Assembly: GCF_003967075.1 (NCBI RefSeq)
Contig: NZ_AP018664.1
Span: 62,001-126,000, forward strand
DNA length: 64,000 nt
DNA from: Sphingobium amiense
Lineage (GTDB): Bacteria > Pseudomonadota > Alphaproteobacteria > Sphingomonadales > Sphingomonadaceae
Direction of reading: 5' to 3'
The translations under genes were made by a program, and so were the position numbers. This document shows, piece by piece, positions 54,499 to 63,546 of the stretch. Position 1 is the stretch's first letter. The number at the start of each line of letters is the position of its first letter. The notes beneath the pieces are model-generated. The model was not told where the DNA came from and ran no database searches. It worked only from the letters and a program-made list of their open reading frames with translations.

Positions 54499-54589
54499 CA
54501 CATATTCTTTGCAGTCGCAGTTTATGTCGAGCGTGGCGGCGGGAGGCGCAGGTTTTCTTCGGTTTTCCAGGATTTCACTCCAGATAATT
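54499..54589 (+). repeat. RIT-2 terminal inverted repeat, left
   Basis: Starts CACATATTCTTTGCAGTCGC and ends CTCCAGATAATT. 88 of 91 positions match the reverse complement of 61,214-61,304. Contains TTATGTCGAG, a half-site resembling half of the adjoining palindrome (TAATGTTGAG). Confidence 0.92.
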
Positions 54590-54729
54590 GCCTGAAAAGG
54601 TTGAATGCTGGGGCCGTTAGGATTGTCGGCACCGCTGGAATGGTGCAGGTTGTAGAAAATCCCCGAGGCAGTCGTTCGTCGCTTTCAATCGAGGTCCCGA
54701 TGCAAGGCTGTCCGCCATGGAGATCTGCC

Positions 54730-55779
54730 ATGCCGAACAAACTGCCCAAGCGCCCCATTATCGTTTTTCTCGCAGGGATTTTTCTGGGCTTGCCCGGCGT
54801 CGCAGGCGCAGTGACATTGACGTCATTAAAAGGCATGGATCTCGAAGGAAGCTATGGCTCGTATGCGCCGCGTGGCGATTGCTCTCGAGGGGCGAGCCTT
54901 GAGATCAACGAAACCGGCTTTACTTTCAAAGCGTCTGGTCAGACTGTAAAAAGCACCCGGTTTGAGTACGCGGCTTCGTTTCTTGGCCCGACCTATGAAG
55001 GCGTTAGCGCGGTCTTTTTTCCTTTTCCTGTCAATGCCAACGATTTCGGACGCGTGATCTTGACGGTCAATGACGACGAAAAGCGAGGCGTAGTCCGCCT
55101 TGAAGCAGACGTCGCGCCTGGACAGCGCCTGGATCCGTTCAAGTCAGCGCTCGTGTCGCAATCCCCACTGCTCTTGTGCAAGGGGTCTGGGCCGGCATCT
55201 GCTGCTTCAAAAGCACCTCTGCAAGCAAGGCCAGTCTTGGGAAAACCGACGCCGCTAGCCTGGACCAATCTTGCGAGTTCCATAGGAAAATTCCAAAGTG
55301 ATTCCGATCCCAACGGAATAGATCTTTTGACAAGTGGTCCGATAGCTGACGCGATACGTTCGCGTTTGGGCCGCAAAATAGACCTGCTGGCCAGCAATCT
55401 TTCGGCGATATCCGGTCTCCAACGACAAGGATCTCTCTATTGGGTTACGGGAAATGCGCCGCATCAAGGCGGTGTAGAGCAAGCCTATGTTTTGCTTGAT
55501 GCAAATCGCCGTGCTGTTCAAATTGGCCTTTGGGAAAAGGGAAAGTTGACGGTCTATGCGCCTCAAGGAGGCCGCTTGCCCGTGCCCCAGGACATTGCTC
55601 GCCTGCTTATGGACAGCCCACCTGAGGACGCAGTGCCGCTGCCTGGGACTGCTTGGGAGGTCGTGCCGGTCCAAGGTCGCGCCCCAATGGCCTATGTCGA
55701 TGTAGCTGCTTCGCCAAACATCAAGTCGTTTAGCCTGTTTTGTGAAGGCAACCGCCCCATGATGGCCATGCTCTGTTGA
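54730..55779 (+). CDS. Exported protein of unknown function (RIT-2 passenger), C-terminus fused to IS end
   Basis: A 349-aa protein with a signal peptide (RPIIVFLAGIFLGLPGVAGA). The mature N-terminus LEGSYGSYAPRGDCSRGASLEI, a beta-rich segment and a second part (WTNLASSIGKF, IRSRLGRKIDLL, YWVTGNAPHQGG) follow; no family recognised. Codon use is visibly more A/T-rich than in the neighbours. ATG at 54,730 with GGAG at 7 nt. The last two codons (TGT TGA) belong to the IS21 end, so the native C-terminus may be lost. It appears to be cargo, not a transposition gene. Confidence 0.7.
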   Translation: MPNKLPKRPIIVFLAGIFLGLPGVAGAVTLTSLKGMDLEGSYGSYAPRGDCSRGASLEINETGFTFKASGQTVKSTRFEYAASFLGPTYEGVSAVFFPFPVNANDFGRVILTVNDDEKRGVVRLEADVAPGQRLDPFKSALVSQSPLLLCKGSGPASAASKAPLQARPVLGKPTPLAWTNLASSIGKFQSDSDPNGIDLLTSGPIADAIRSRLGRKIDLLASNLSAISGLQRQGSLYWVTGNAPHQGGVEQAYVLLDANRRAVQIGLWEKGKLTVYAPQGGRLPVPQDIARLLMDSPPEDAVPLPGTAWEVVPVQGRAPMAYVDVAASPNIKSFSLFCEGNRPMMAMLC

Positions 55780-55867
55780 TTTCCACTGAGAGTTGACCCG
55801 GGATTTTCATCGAGAAGTGACCCGGTTGGAAGGTATGTCCCGCTATGCGGGTGGTGGGTCAAGCGGG

Positions 55868-56638
55868 TTATTTTTCCTTTCGTGATTTGGGGTCCGCGGC
55901 GCTGGCCCTGAACCGAAAGCTGTCATTGCCGGTCTCGAGGATGTGACAGTGGTGGGTGAGCCGGTCCAGCAGAGCCGTTGTCATCTTGGCATCACCGAAC
56001 ACGCCAGCCCATTCGCTGAAGCTGAGGTTGGTGGTGATGACGACGCTGGTGCGCTCGTAAAGCTTGCTCAGCAGGTGGAACAGCAGCGCGCCGCCTGACG
56101 GGCTGAACGGCAAGTATCCGAGCTCGTCGAGGATGACGAGGTCGAGGCGCAGGAGCCGTTCGGACAGTTGGCCTGCCTTGTTCATGGCCTTTTCCTGTTC
56201 CAGCGCGTTGACCAGGTCGACGGTGGCGAAGAAGCGGACCTTCTTGCGGTGATGCTCGACCGCCTGGACGCCAAGTGCGGTGGCGACGTGCGTCTTGCCG
56301 GTGCCGGGGCCACCGATCAGGACGACGTTATGGGCGCCATCGATAAACTCGCCGCGATGCAACTGGCGGACCATGGCTTCGTTGACCTCGCTGGAAGCGA
56401 AGTCGAAGCCGGCCAGGTCCTTGTAGGCCGGGAACCGGGCCGCCTTGATCTGGTAGGCGATGGACCGAACCTCGCGCTCGGCCATCTCGGCCTTGAGCAA
56501 CTGGGAGAGGATGGGGATGGCCGCATCGAAGGCGGGTGCCCCCTGCTCGATGAGGTCAGCGACGGCCTGGGCCATGCCGTACATCTTGAGGGAGCGCAGC
56601 ATGACCATGACGGCGGCGCTGGCGGGATCATGACGCAT
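55868..56638 (-). CDS. istB: IS21 helper ATPase
   Basis: A 256-aa AAA+ ATPase that assembles on target DNA and activates IstA. Walker A GGPGTGKT (109-116), Walker [12 protein letters not shown], sensor region [27 protein letters not shown]. Start at 56,638 ([18 protein letters not shown]) lies within the istA end, the usual coupled arrangement. Length normal and the gene intact. Confidence 0.95.
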   Translation of the reverse strand: MRHDPASAAVMVMLRSLKMYGMAQAVADLIEQGAPAFDAAIPILSQLLKAEMAEREVRSIAYQIKAARFPAYKDLAGFDFASSEVNEAMVRQLHRGEFIDGAHNVVLIGGPGTGKTHVATALGVQAVEHHRKKVRFFATVDLVNALEQEKAMNKAGQLSERLLRLDLVILDELGYLPFSPSGGALLFHLLSKLYERTSVVITTNLSFSEWAGVFGDAKMTTALLDRLTHHCHILETGNDSFRFRASAADPKSRKEK

Positions 56639-58154
56639 GACGCAGATCCTTCCCGCGCAGCGTATCATAGCGCGCGACATTGGCCTTCGGCTCCCGGCGC
56701 AGGCTCAACGCCTGTGGGGTATCGATGGCGGCGATGCTGGTTGGCTTGCCGTCGAGCAGCCGGTGGAGGATGTTGAGGATATGGGTCTTGGTCGGCACGC
56801 CAGCTTCCAGCGCCAGTTCGACGGAACAGAGCACCGCCTGCTCATCATGTTGCAGGACCAGCGCGAGGATCTCCACCATCTCCCGGTCACCGCCGGGGCG
56901 CTTGAGCAGGAAGCCCTGCAACTGCCGGAAGGCCTCGGGCATCTCGGCAAAGGGCGCGCCGTTGCGCAGGGCGCCAGGCTTGCGCTGGATCACCGCCAGG
57001 TAATGCCGCCAGTCATAGATGGTCCGCCCTGGCTGGTCATGGGACCGCTCGATGATCCGGCCATGCTCGCACAGGACCTGGCCCTCGGCGGCGATGACGA
57101 GCCGGTCAGGGTAGACCCGCAGGCTCACCGGCCGGTTGGCGAAAGAGGCTGGCACGCTGTAGCGATTGCGCTCGAAGGAGACCAGGCAGGTCGGCGATAC
57201 CCGCTTGGTGTGCTCGACGAAGCCATCGAAGGGCCGGCCCAGCGGCATCAGACTGGCGACCTCTTCGGCATGCACATCGGCGATGGTGCCGGGCAGGACG
57301 CCATGCTGGATCTGACCCCATTGCGCGATGCACTGCTCCTCGAGCCAGACGTTGAGCGCATCGATGTCGGGGAAGCTGGGCATGGGTTGCCACAGCCGGC
57401 GCCGTGCATCCTGCACGTTCTTCTCGACCTGTCCCTTCTCCCAACCGGAAGCCGGGTTACAGAACTCGGGCTCGAACAGGTAATGACTGGCCATCGCGGC
57501 AAAGCGCGCGTTGACCTGCCGAGCCTTGCCCGTGCCGATCCGATCAACCGCGGTCTTCATGTTGTCGAAAATCCCGCGCTGCGGCACGCCGCCCAGCACC
57601 CGGAAGGCCTGGGTCAGAGCGTCGAACAGCATCTCGTGAGTCTGGAGCAGATAAGCTCGGACGGTGAAGGCGCGGCTGTGTGACAGCTTGGTGTGCGCCA
57701 CCTGCAGCTTGGTCTGCTTGCCGCCCAGCAAGGCCCAGTCCTCGCTCCAGTCGAACTGGAACGCCTCGCCCGGCGCAAAGACCAGCGGCACGAACGTGCC
57801 GCGACCACTGGTCTGCTGCTCGCGCTGACGATCGGCCTTCCAGGTCCGCACGAAGGCCGCAACGCGCCCGTATGAGCCGTTATAGCCCAGGACCACGAGA
57901 TCGGCGTGCATCTGCTTCGCCGTGCGCCGCTGCTTGCGCGACTTGCCAGCCTCGATCCGCAGCCAGCCTGACAGCTTCTCCGCATACGGGTCCAGCTTGC
58001 TCGGCCGCTCGGGAACCTTGAACTGCGGCTCTACCGTGTCCGCCCGCAGGTACTTGCGGATCGTGTTGCGCGACAAACCAGTGCGCCGCTCGATCTCCCG
58101 GATCGGAACCTGCTGCCGGAAATGCCAGCGCCGGATTACACTCAATAACGCCAT
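56628..58154 (-). CDS. istA: IS21 transposase
   Basis: A 508-aa DDE transposase. N-terminal HTH ([23 protein letters not shown]), RNase H-like core with Asp in [12 protein letters not shown], second Asp in IFDNMKTAV and Glu in [12 protein letters not shown], then a beta-barrel and C-terminal helical part. ATG at 58,154 ([15 protein letters not shown]). Overlaps istB by 11 bp. Intact, so the IS may still be mobile. Confidence 0.95.
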   Translation of the reverse strand: MALLSVIRRWHFRQQVPIREIERRTGLSRNTIRKYLRADTVEPQFKVPERPSKLDPYAEKLSGWLRIEAGKSRKQRRTAKQMHADLVVLGYNGSYGRVAAFVRTWKADRQREQQTSGRGTFVPLVFAPGEAFQFDWSEDWALLGGKQTKLQVAHTKLSHSRAFTVRAYLLQTHEMLFDALTQAFRVLGGVPQRGIFDNMKTAVDRIGTGKARQVNARFAAMASHYLFEPEFCNPASGWEKGQVEKNVQDARRRLWQPMPSFPDIDALNVWLEEQCIAQWGQIQHGVLPGTIADVHAEEVASLMPLGRPFDGFVEHTKRVSPTCLVSFERNRYSVPASFANRPVSLRVYPDRLVIAAEGQVLCEHGRIIERSHDQPGRTIYDWRHYLAVIQRKPGALRNGAPFAEMPEAFRQLQGFLLKRPGGDREMVEILALVLQHDEQAVLCSVELALEAGVPTKTHILNILHRLLDGKPTSIAAIDTPQALSLRREPKANVARYDTLRGKDLRHAS

Positions 58155-58250
58155 GTCGATCACTCCTGAATCCTCCGACCAATCAGCCAGAGGGAAGTCA
58201 AAACATGGGTCACTTCTCAGTGGAAACTTATGCCCCTCCCGGGTCAACTC

Positions 58251-58724
58251 TCAGTGGAAATCAACAGCCAGATGCAGCATCGCGCGATCGCGGGTGCCAA
58301 GGCGTGTCCGGGGATCCGGGGCATCGAGCAAAGCCTTGATCTCGGCCCGGTCGAGGTAGTCGATCAGCGCCTTGTCGGTCTTCTTGGTCGGGATCGATCT
58401 GACGCGGAGGGCCAGATCCAGGCAGGCCGGAATCCGATACTCGATGTACCGGAAGAAGGACCGGATCGCGGCGAGCCTGCCATTGCGGGTCCGCACACAG
58501 CTGCCGCGCCCGGTCTCGACATGGTCCAGGAAAGCCATGATCATGTCGGGGCCGAGATCCTCGATCTCAAGATCGGTCGGCCGACGCTTCAGCCGATCGG
58601 CAGCGAACTGAACGAGGAGGACGAAGCAGTTGGCATAAGTCTTCACTGTGTGCGGGCTGACAGCACGTTCGCGTGGCAGATGCTCACGCAGGTATGCCGA
58701 GAGATGCGGAGCGAGCGCCGTCAT
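58251..58724 (-). pseudogene. RIT-2 tyrosine recombinase, third of trio, truncated by IS21
   Basis: 157 codons read: an N-terminal SAM-like domain (SAYLREHLPRERAVSPHTVKTYANC) and the start of the catalytic domain up to RDRAMLHLA; VDFH and the stop come from the IS end. The Arg, His-x-x-Arg and Tyr boxes, about the last 180 residues by comparison with the RIT-1 protein, are missing. It starts in an ATGA overlap with the second gene. Non-functional as a recombinase. Confidence 0.92.
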
Positions 58725-59635
58725 GCCGCCTCTCCCCGGTAAAGCTGCTCGCTCGCAGCCGCAATGTCGCGCAGCAGCACCGGAGTGGCCTCGAGATACC
58801 AGTACGTGTTGGCGACCGACGCGTGCCCCAGATAGACACTGAGACCGGCCATGTGGTGAGCGATGGCCTCCCTGTCAGGTGGGCAGGACTCAAGGGAACG
58901 GACAGCGAAGGTGTGCCGCAGATCGTGGAGTCGCATGCCCGCCGTACCGGTTGGTCCACGATATCCGAGCTGCCGGGCCAATCTGACGAACACGACGTGG
59001 GCGCGCACCTTGTGCGGTGCCCGTCCCCGGATAGTGACGAACAGGTCGTTGCCCCTGGCCGCGTGCTTCTCGCGGAGGGCGAGATAGGCTTCGAGTGCTT
59101 GGCGCGTCGATGGCTGCAAGGCAATCAGCCGCTGCTTGCCAAACTTGCCGTTGCGGACGATCAGGCCATCCTCGACCAGATCTTTGCATTGTAATGCGAG
59201 GGCCTCGGAAATCCGGAGACCTGTCGCCGCCAGCAGCCCGAACAGGTAATGGTACGTGTGTGGGCTGATCGTGCCTTGGGGTGGAACGTCCAATGCAGCA
59301 GTCATGATCGCCCGCACCTGGTCCGGCTCAATGATGGTCGGCGTCGGGCGTGGCCGCTTGCCCCGACCGAAGACGCCGGCAGGCGGAACTTCGTGGCCTG
59401 AATCTTCGGCGTGAGCGAAAAGGCTGAAGTTACGTGCGGTGTCGAACCTCCGGCGGGCCACATATTGTGAGCTCGACGTATGGCACCAGTCGTAGATGCG
59501 CTGGACCTGAGTGTGCCGATCGCCGAAACCCCCGGCGTAGGCGGCGTACAGGCGCAGCATGCGTTCCTGTTCAGAGAACTTCAGCCCGAGGCTGCGATGC
59601 AGCGCCACGTATCTGGAAATGTGGATGTTCAGCAT
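58721..59635 (-). CDS. RIT-2 tyrosine recombinase, second of trio
   Basis: A 304-aa recombinase. Short core-binding region (LHRSLGLKFSEQERMLRLYAAYAG), catalytic Arg in AATGLRISEALALQ (near 137), HDLRHTFAVRSL (near 233), LGHASVANTYWYLE with Tyr near 277. It overlaps the first gene by 7 bp and the third by 4 bp. Much shorter than its RIT-1 counterpart (451 aa), so the two elements belong to different lineages. Confidence 0.9.
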   Translation of the reverse strand: MLNIHISRYVALHRSLGLKFSEQERMLRLYAAYAGGFGDRHTQVQRIYDWCHTSSSQYVARRRFDTARNFSLFAHAEDSGHEVPPAGVFGRGKRPRPTPTIIEPDQVRAIMTAALDVPPQGTISPHTYHYLFGLLAATGLRISEALALQCKDLVEDGLIVRNGKFGKQRLIALQPSTRQALEAYLALREKHAARGNDLFVTIRGRAPHKVRAHVVFVRLARQLGYRGPTGTAGMRLHDLRHTFAVRSLESCPPDREAIAHHMAGLSVYLGHASVANTYWYLEATPVLLRDIAAASEQLYRGEAA

Positions 59636-61176
59636 GACTGTTCTCCCGGCCAGGGCTGCGCGATCTTCATGAGCATCGGCAGATCGACCTTGGCGTAGAT
59701 GGCAGTGGTCTCGGGCGAGCTGTGACGCAGGATGGTCCCGACGGACTCCAGGCCTGCGCCCGCGCGCAGCAGGTTGGTGGCAAGCGAATGCCGGAATATG
59801 TGCGACCCGGTCGGCACTCCTTCGATCCCACCGCGGTCGCGCGTACGAGCGACGATGCCCGCTATCTCAGCGGACGAGCGGAATGGCCGAAACGGTGCTT
59901 GTGCACGCAGGAACAGATGCTCTTCGGCGGCCTTCGGGCGGGCTGCCGCAAGATATGCCAGGATCGCGTCGCCAACATCCTGCGGCAATGGCAGGCGGTC
60001 CGGTCGACGCGTCTTGCCCTTGACCGTCAGGTGGCCGGATCGCCAGTCGATGTCGTCGAGACGCATGTTCTGAATATCGGCAGCCCGCAGGCCGAGCCTG
60101 GCGAGCAGGAGAATGATGGCCTTGTCCCGGACTTCCACCGGACGATCTGTCGGACAGGCCGCAATGATCCTCTCGATCGTTGCCGGGTCGACGTGGCGCG
60201 GCAGCGTCGAAAGGCGGTAGCGCTGTACTGATGGAACTGCATGCAACAATGCCGGCCGGCACTCGCCACGCACGACCAGAAACCGGATGTAGCTCCTCAT
60301 TATCGTGACGAGCAGCGATGCCGACCCCGGCGTCTCCTTGCTTCGTCGTTGGAATGCGCTCCTGAGTCCGGCGGCATCCCATTGCGCAGGCTCGCCCAGC
60401 ATTGGCATGAGCCGTCTGATATCAGTCCGGTAGCGCCGGATCGTCTCGTCCGTGGCGCCGCGGTGTTGCTTGAGCCATGCCAAGTAAGCCGACATGTGCG
60501 GGTCATCGTCCGCCACCGGTTCAACCAATGGGATGGCGCCCCGGCCTCGCAGGAACTCGACGAAGTGCCGTGCGCATCGCCGCCGCCGCTTGGTGCCCGT
60601 TGCGACCAACTTGCCCCGCTTGCGCCAGACCGGGCATCGGCAATCATGCGCTGCATAGTGGTCGATGATCGTGTCATCGATATCGATCCATTGGCGCCGC
60701 GCCATGCGAAGCCAGGCCACGAAATGCTCGGCCTCGGACCGATAGGCCTGTGCCGGTCCCTCGGCAAGTTGCAGGCGATCGATCGCATCGGAATAGTCGG
60801 CGAGGTGCCGTGGCAGATCGTCGATCCCGTCGTCGACTTCGACGTAGCCTTGATCTTCCAGGAACCGGACGAAGCGCCTGACCCTTGCTGCTTGGTCAGC
60901 CTTGTAGTGCGCTTGCTGCGCCGAATACCGGTGGCACCGGCACCCATGCTTTTCGAACCGCCGGACAGCCCGATCGTCAATCGTGCGGATGGCGATCCTA
61001 TGCAGGCCCAGCCAATGCAGGAAATGGCGGACCGCCGCGCCATACAGAACCGCACAGCCTGACTTCTCGTCGAGCGACTGAGAGGAGAGGAATGTGGTGA
61101 GAAGGGTGCCGTGACTGGGCGGGTCTTCGACCCGGAGCGGGGCCGCTCGAAACGGCAATGATGATCTTGATCGCAT
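59629..61176 (-). CDS. RIT-2 tyrosine recombinase, first of trio
   Basis: A 515-aa recombinase with a long N-terminal region that includes two Cys/His clusters (KHGCRCHRYS and AAHDCRCPVWRKRG), which may bind zinc. The catalytic domain has Arg in LARLGLRAADIQNMR (near 359), HIFRHSLATNLL (near 457) and RHSSPETTAIYAKV with Tyr near 491; the usual GH is RH. ATG at 61,176; its AAGGA ribosome site lies in the stem of a hairpin (61,180-61,211). Confidence 0.9.
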   Translation of the reverse strand: MRSRSSLPFRAAPLRVEDPPSHGTLLTTFLSSQSLDEKSGCAVLYGAAVRHFLHWLGLHRIAIRTIDDRAVRRFEKHGCRCHRYSAQQAHYKADQAARVRRFVRFLEDQGYVEVDDGIDDLPRHLADYSDAIDRLQLAEGPAQAYRSEAEHFVAWLRMARRQWIDIDDTIIDHYAAHDCRCPVWRKRGKLVATGTKRRRRCARHFVEFLRGRGAIPLVEPVADDDPHMSAYLAWLKQHRGATDETIRRYRTDIRRLMPMLGEPAQWDAAGLRSAFQRRSKETPGSASLLVTIMRSYIRFLVVRGECRPALLHAVPSVQRYRLSTLPRHVDPATIERIIAACPTDRPVEVRDKAIILLLARLGLRAADIQNMRLDDIDWRSGHLTVKGKTRRPDRLPLPQDVGDAILAYLAAARPKAAEEHLFLRAQAPFRPFRSSAEIAGIVARTRDRGGIEGVPTGSHIFRHSLATNLLRAGAGLESVGTILRHSSPETTAIYAKVDLPMLMKIAQPWPGEQSC

Positions 61177-61179
61177 GTT

Positions 61180-61211
61180 GGTTCCTTCGACTTGTTGAGG
61201 TCGAGGGAACC
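61180..61211 (-). promoter_or_regulatory. Hairpin covering the ribosome site of the first RIT-2 recombinase
   Basis: GGTTCC-TTCGAC and its near-complement GTCGA-GGGAACC with an 8-nt loop. On the minus strand the 3' arm contains AAGGAACC, the ribosome site 6 nt before the ATG at 61,176. It may keep recombinase translation low, or be an operator. Confidence 0.5.
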
Positions 61212-61213
61212 GT

Positions 61214-61304
61214 AATTATCTGGAGTGAAATCATGGAAAACCGAAGGAAACCTGCGCCTCCCGCCACCACGCTCGACATAAACTGCGACTGCAAAGAATA
61301 TGTG
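61214..61304 (-). repeat. RIT-2 terminal inverted repeat, right
   Basis: Reverse complement of 54,499-54,589 except for three positions. Its outer end GAATATGTG abuts ATC GAC TAC of the host gene. No 20-bp palindrome is present on this side. Confidence 0.92.
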
Positions 61305-61307
61305 ATC

Positions 61308-63113
61308 GACTACCTCACCAAAAGCTTCCCGGTGCGGCTGATGGCTGTTTTCACCGACGAGAACGGCAATCCGCGTTCCGAGCCGATGAACGACGAGAAC
61401 GGTGCACCGGTGCTGTGCCGCTCGGCGCTCGCCGCGCGCGACCGGATGATCGAGCAGCTCTGCGCCTTGCCGCCGATCGCTACCGCGCTCGACGCGATCA
61501 TCGAGCGGTTCGGGGGCGACCAGGTCGCCGAGGTTACCGGGCGTACCCGCCGCCTGATCGTCGGGCGCGACGGGCGTCAGCAACTCCAGTCACGCAGCCC
61601 CCGCGCCAATGTCGCCGAGACCCAAGCGTTCATGGACGGAATCAAGCAGGTCCTGGTCTTCTCCGATGCCGGCGGCACCGGACGCAGCTACCACGCCGAC
61701 CTCGCCGCGAAGAACCAGGCTCGGCGGGTTCATTTCCTGCTCGAGCCGGGCTGGCGGGCCGATGCCGCGATCCAGGGGCTCGGCCGGACCAACCGCACCA
61801 ATCAGGCCTCGGCGCCGCTGTTCCGTCCCGTCACCACCGATGTGCGGGGCGAACGCCGGTTTATCTCGACCATCGCCCGGCGGCTCGACAGCCTCGGTGC
61901 GCTCACCCGCGGCCAGCGCCAGACCGGTGGACAGAACCTGTTCGATCCCGCCGACAATCTCGAAAGCGCCTATGCCAAGGAAGCGCTCCACCGCTGGTTC
62001 GGCCTGCTGTTCATCGGCAAGCTCGAAGCCGTGACCCTCGCGCGGTTCGAGGAACTGACCGGACTCAGGATCGAAGGCTCCGACGGCTCGATGGTCGATG
62101 ATCTCCCTTCGATCCAGCGCTGGCTCAACCGCATCCTCGCGCTACCGATCGGCTTGCAGAATGGCATTTTCGATGAGTTCCTCGGCCTCGTCGAAGCACG
62201 GATCGATGCCGCGCGGCAGGCGGGTACGCTCGATCTCGGGGTCGAGACCATCGCAGTCGAGCATTTCGATATGCTCTCCGACACGCTGTTGCGCACCGAT
62301 GCGCTTTCGGGTGCGACGACGCACCTCCTCGAACTTGAGATCGCCCGCGCGCTGAAGCCGTTGCGCCTTGAACGGCTTGAGGAGCTTTACGGCTTTTCGG
62401 GCGAGCGCCAGCAGTTTCTGCGCAATGCCCGTTCAGGCCGGATCGGGCTGCTTGTCCCGGCGCGCAGCCTGCTCGCTGATGACGGAACCCGGGTTGCCCG
62501 CTTCGAACTGGTCCGGCCCTTGAAACATGGCCATCTCACCGCCGAGCAGCTTGAGGAGAGCAACTGGGAGCCGGTCGATCCCGCCGAGTTCCACCGCCTC
62601 TGGCAGGTAGAGGTCGACGAGGCGGCCGCGAGCCACAAGCGCGAACGCCTGCATCTCGCGACCGGCCTGCTGCTGCCGGTGTGGGACAAGCTCCCGTCCG
62701 ATTATGTTCGGGTGAGCCGGATTTCGGCGCGCGACGGGCGCTCGCTGCTCGGCCGCGAGGTGCCGCTCCACTGCGTTCCCGAACTCTGCCAGGCGCTTGG
62801 TCTTGAGAACGAACACGCGTTCTCGGCCGAGCAGATCGTCGATACCGTGCTCGCGGCAGGACGGCCGATGCAGGTCAAGGGCCGCGAGGCGCTCACGCTC
62901 AAGCGCAGCCTGGTCAACGGGGCGCAGCGACTCGAGCTCGCCGGTTGGTCTGCGGCGCGGCTCGACTGGTACAAGGCGCAAGGGTGCTTTACCGAGATCA
63001 TCCGCTATCAGACGCGGTTGTTCGTGCCGACGGCAAGTGCCGCTGTGGTTCTGGCTCGGCTTGCCGGGCGAACGAAGCAAGTATTGCCAAATGACAGCAT
63101 ATATACCATATAG
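61308..63113 (+). pseudogene. Strawberry-notch gene, C-terminal fragment (601 codons)
   Basis: Continues from GCG ATC (54,478): DYLTKSFPVRLMAVFTDENGNPRSEPMNDENG. The second RecA-like lobe has VLVFSDAGGTGRSYHADL, RRVHFLLEPGWRADAAIQGLGRTNRTNQA (arginine-finger region), characteristic of SNO C-terminal helicase proteins, followed by a long alpha-helical tail ending NDSIYTI. An in-frame ATG at 61,233 lies inside the RIT-2 repeat and could permit expression of a separate C-terminal protein, but no ribosome site is seen. Confidence 0.9.
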
Positions 63114-63123
63114 TGCCATATGG
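63106..63123. promoter_or_regulatory. Repeated CCATAT motif, candidate toxin-antitoxin operator
   Basis: CCATATAGTGCCATATGG: two CCATAT copies 10 bp apart, the second forming the palindrome CCATATGG, in a locally A/T-rich stretch that overlaps the end of the strawberry-notch gene and ends 9 bp before the antitoxin ATG. One-turn spacing suits an antitoxin dimer array. Confidence 0.45.
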
Positions 63124-63132
63124 AGATTTGAT

Positions 63133-63546
63133 ATGTTGGCTTTGCAACCCGTTGATACCGTGCCCCAGGCGTTCCGGCCCGATCCTGTCACCCAGGAGGA
63201 GGCGGCCGCGATGTTCCGCGCGGTACTGAACCTGTTCGGAAAATGGGACCTCACCGATGAGCAAGCCGCGACTTTGCTCGATATGCCGGTGCGTTCCTAT
63301 CGGCGCTGGAAGGCCGAAGGGCCGGGCCGAGTCTCACGCGACGGCGCGGCGCGGCTCTCGAACCTGATGGGGATTCACAAAGCGCTGCGGATCATCTTTT
63401 CCGAAGCCCAGCGAGGCTTCGCTTGGATCAAGGCCGACAATGCGGCCTTCGCCGGATCGAGCGCGCTCGACGTCATGCTTGGCGGTGAACTTACCGACAT
63501 CATGCGTGTGCGCCGCTATCTCGATGCGACACGCGGTGGCTGGTGA
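63133..63546 (+). CDS. Antitoxin of the MbcA/ParS/Xre (DUF2384) family
   Basis: A 137-aa protein with an N-terminal Xre-like HTH region (LNLFGKWDLTDEQAATLLDMPVRSYRRWK) and the C-terminal toxin-binding domain (LSNLMGIHKALRIIFSE, GSSALDVMLGGELTDIMRVRRYLDATRGGW). It neutralises the adjacent RES toxin and usually represses the operon. ATG at 63,133 with GGAG at 7 nt. Its stop overlaps the toxin's GTG start (GTGA). Confidence 0.92.
   Translation: MLALQPVDTVPQAFRPDPVTQEEAAAMFRAVLNLFGKWDLTDEQAATLLDMPVRSYRRWKAEGPGRVSRDGAARLSNLMGIHKALRIIFSEAQRGFAWIKADNAAFAGSSALDVMLGGELTDIMRVRRYLDATRGGW

Larger units (their letters stand above)
55774..58266 (-). mobile_element. IS21-family insertion sequence
   Basis: About 2.5 kb with a perfect 30-bp inverted repeat: TGTTGATTTCCACTGAGAGT continuing to TGACCCGGGA at both ends, plus an inner GAGAAGTGACCC copy on each side. 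Ends are TG...CA as usual. It encodes IstA and IstB overlapping by 11 bp. No direct target duplication is seen (flanks ATGCTC and GCCAGA), and the flanks are two unrelated genes, which points to a deletion next to the insertion. Confidence 0.93.
54479..61304 (-). mobile_element. RIT-2: recombinase-in-trio element, damaged by IS21
   Basis: About 6.8 kb with 91-bp terminal inverted repeats (54,499-54,589 and 61,214-61,304). The three recombinase genes run leftward from 61,176; the third is cut at 58,267 by an IS21-family element. An exported-protein gene lies between the left repeat and the IS. The right junction reads ...AATATGTG-ATC-GAC, and ATC also ends the left host hexamer, so a 3-bp repeat brackets the insert; removing it restores host codons GCG ATC GAC TAC. 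Confidence 0.88.
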
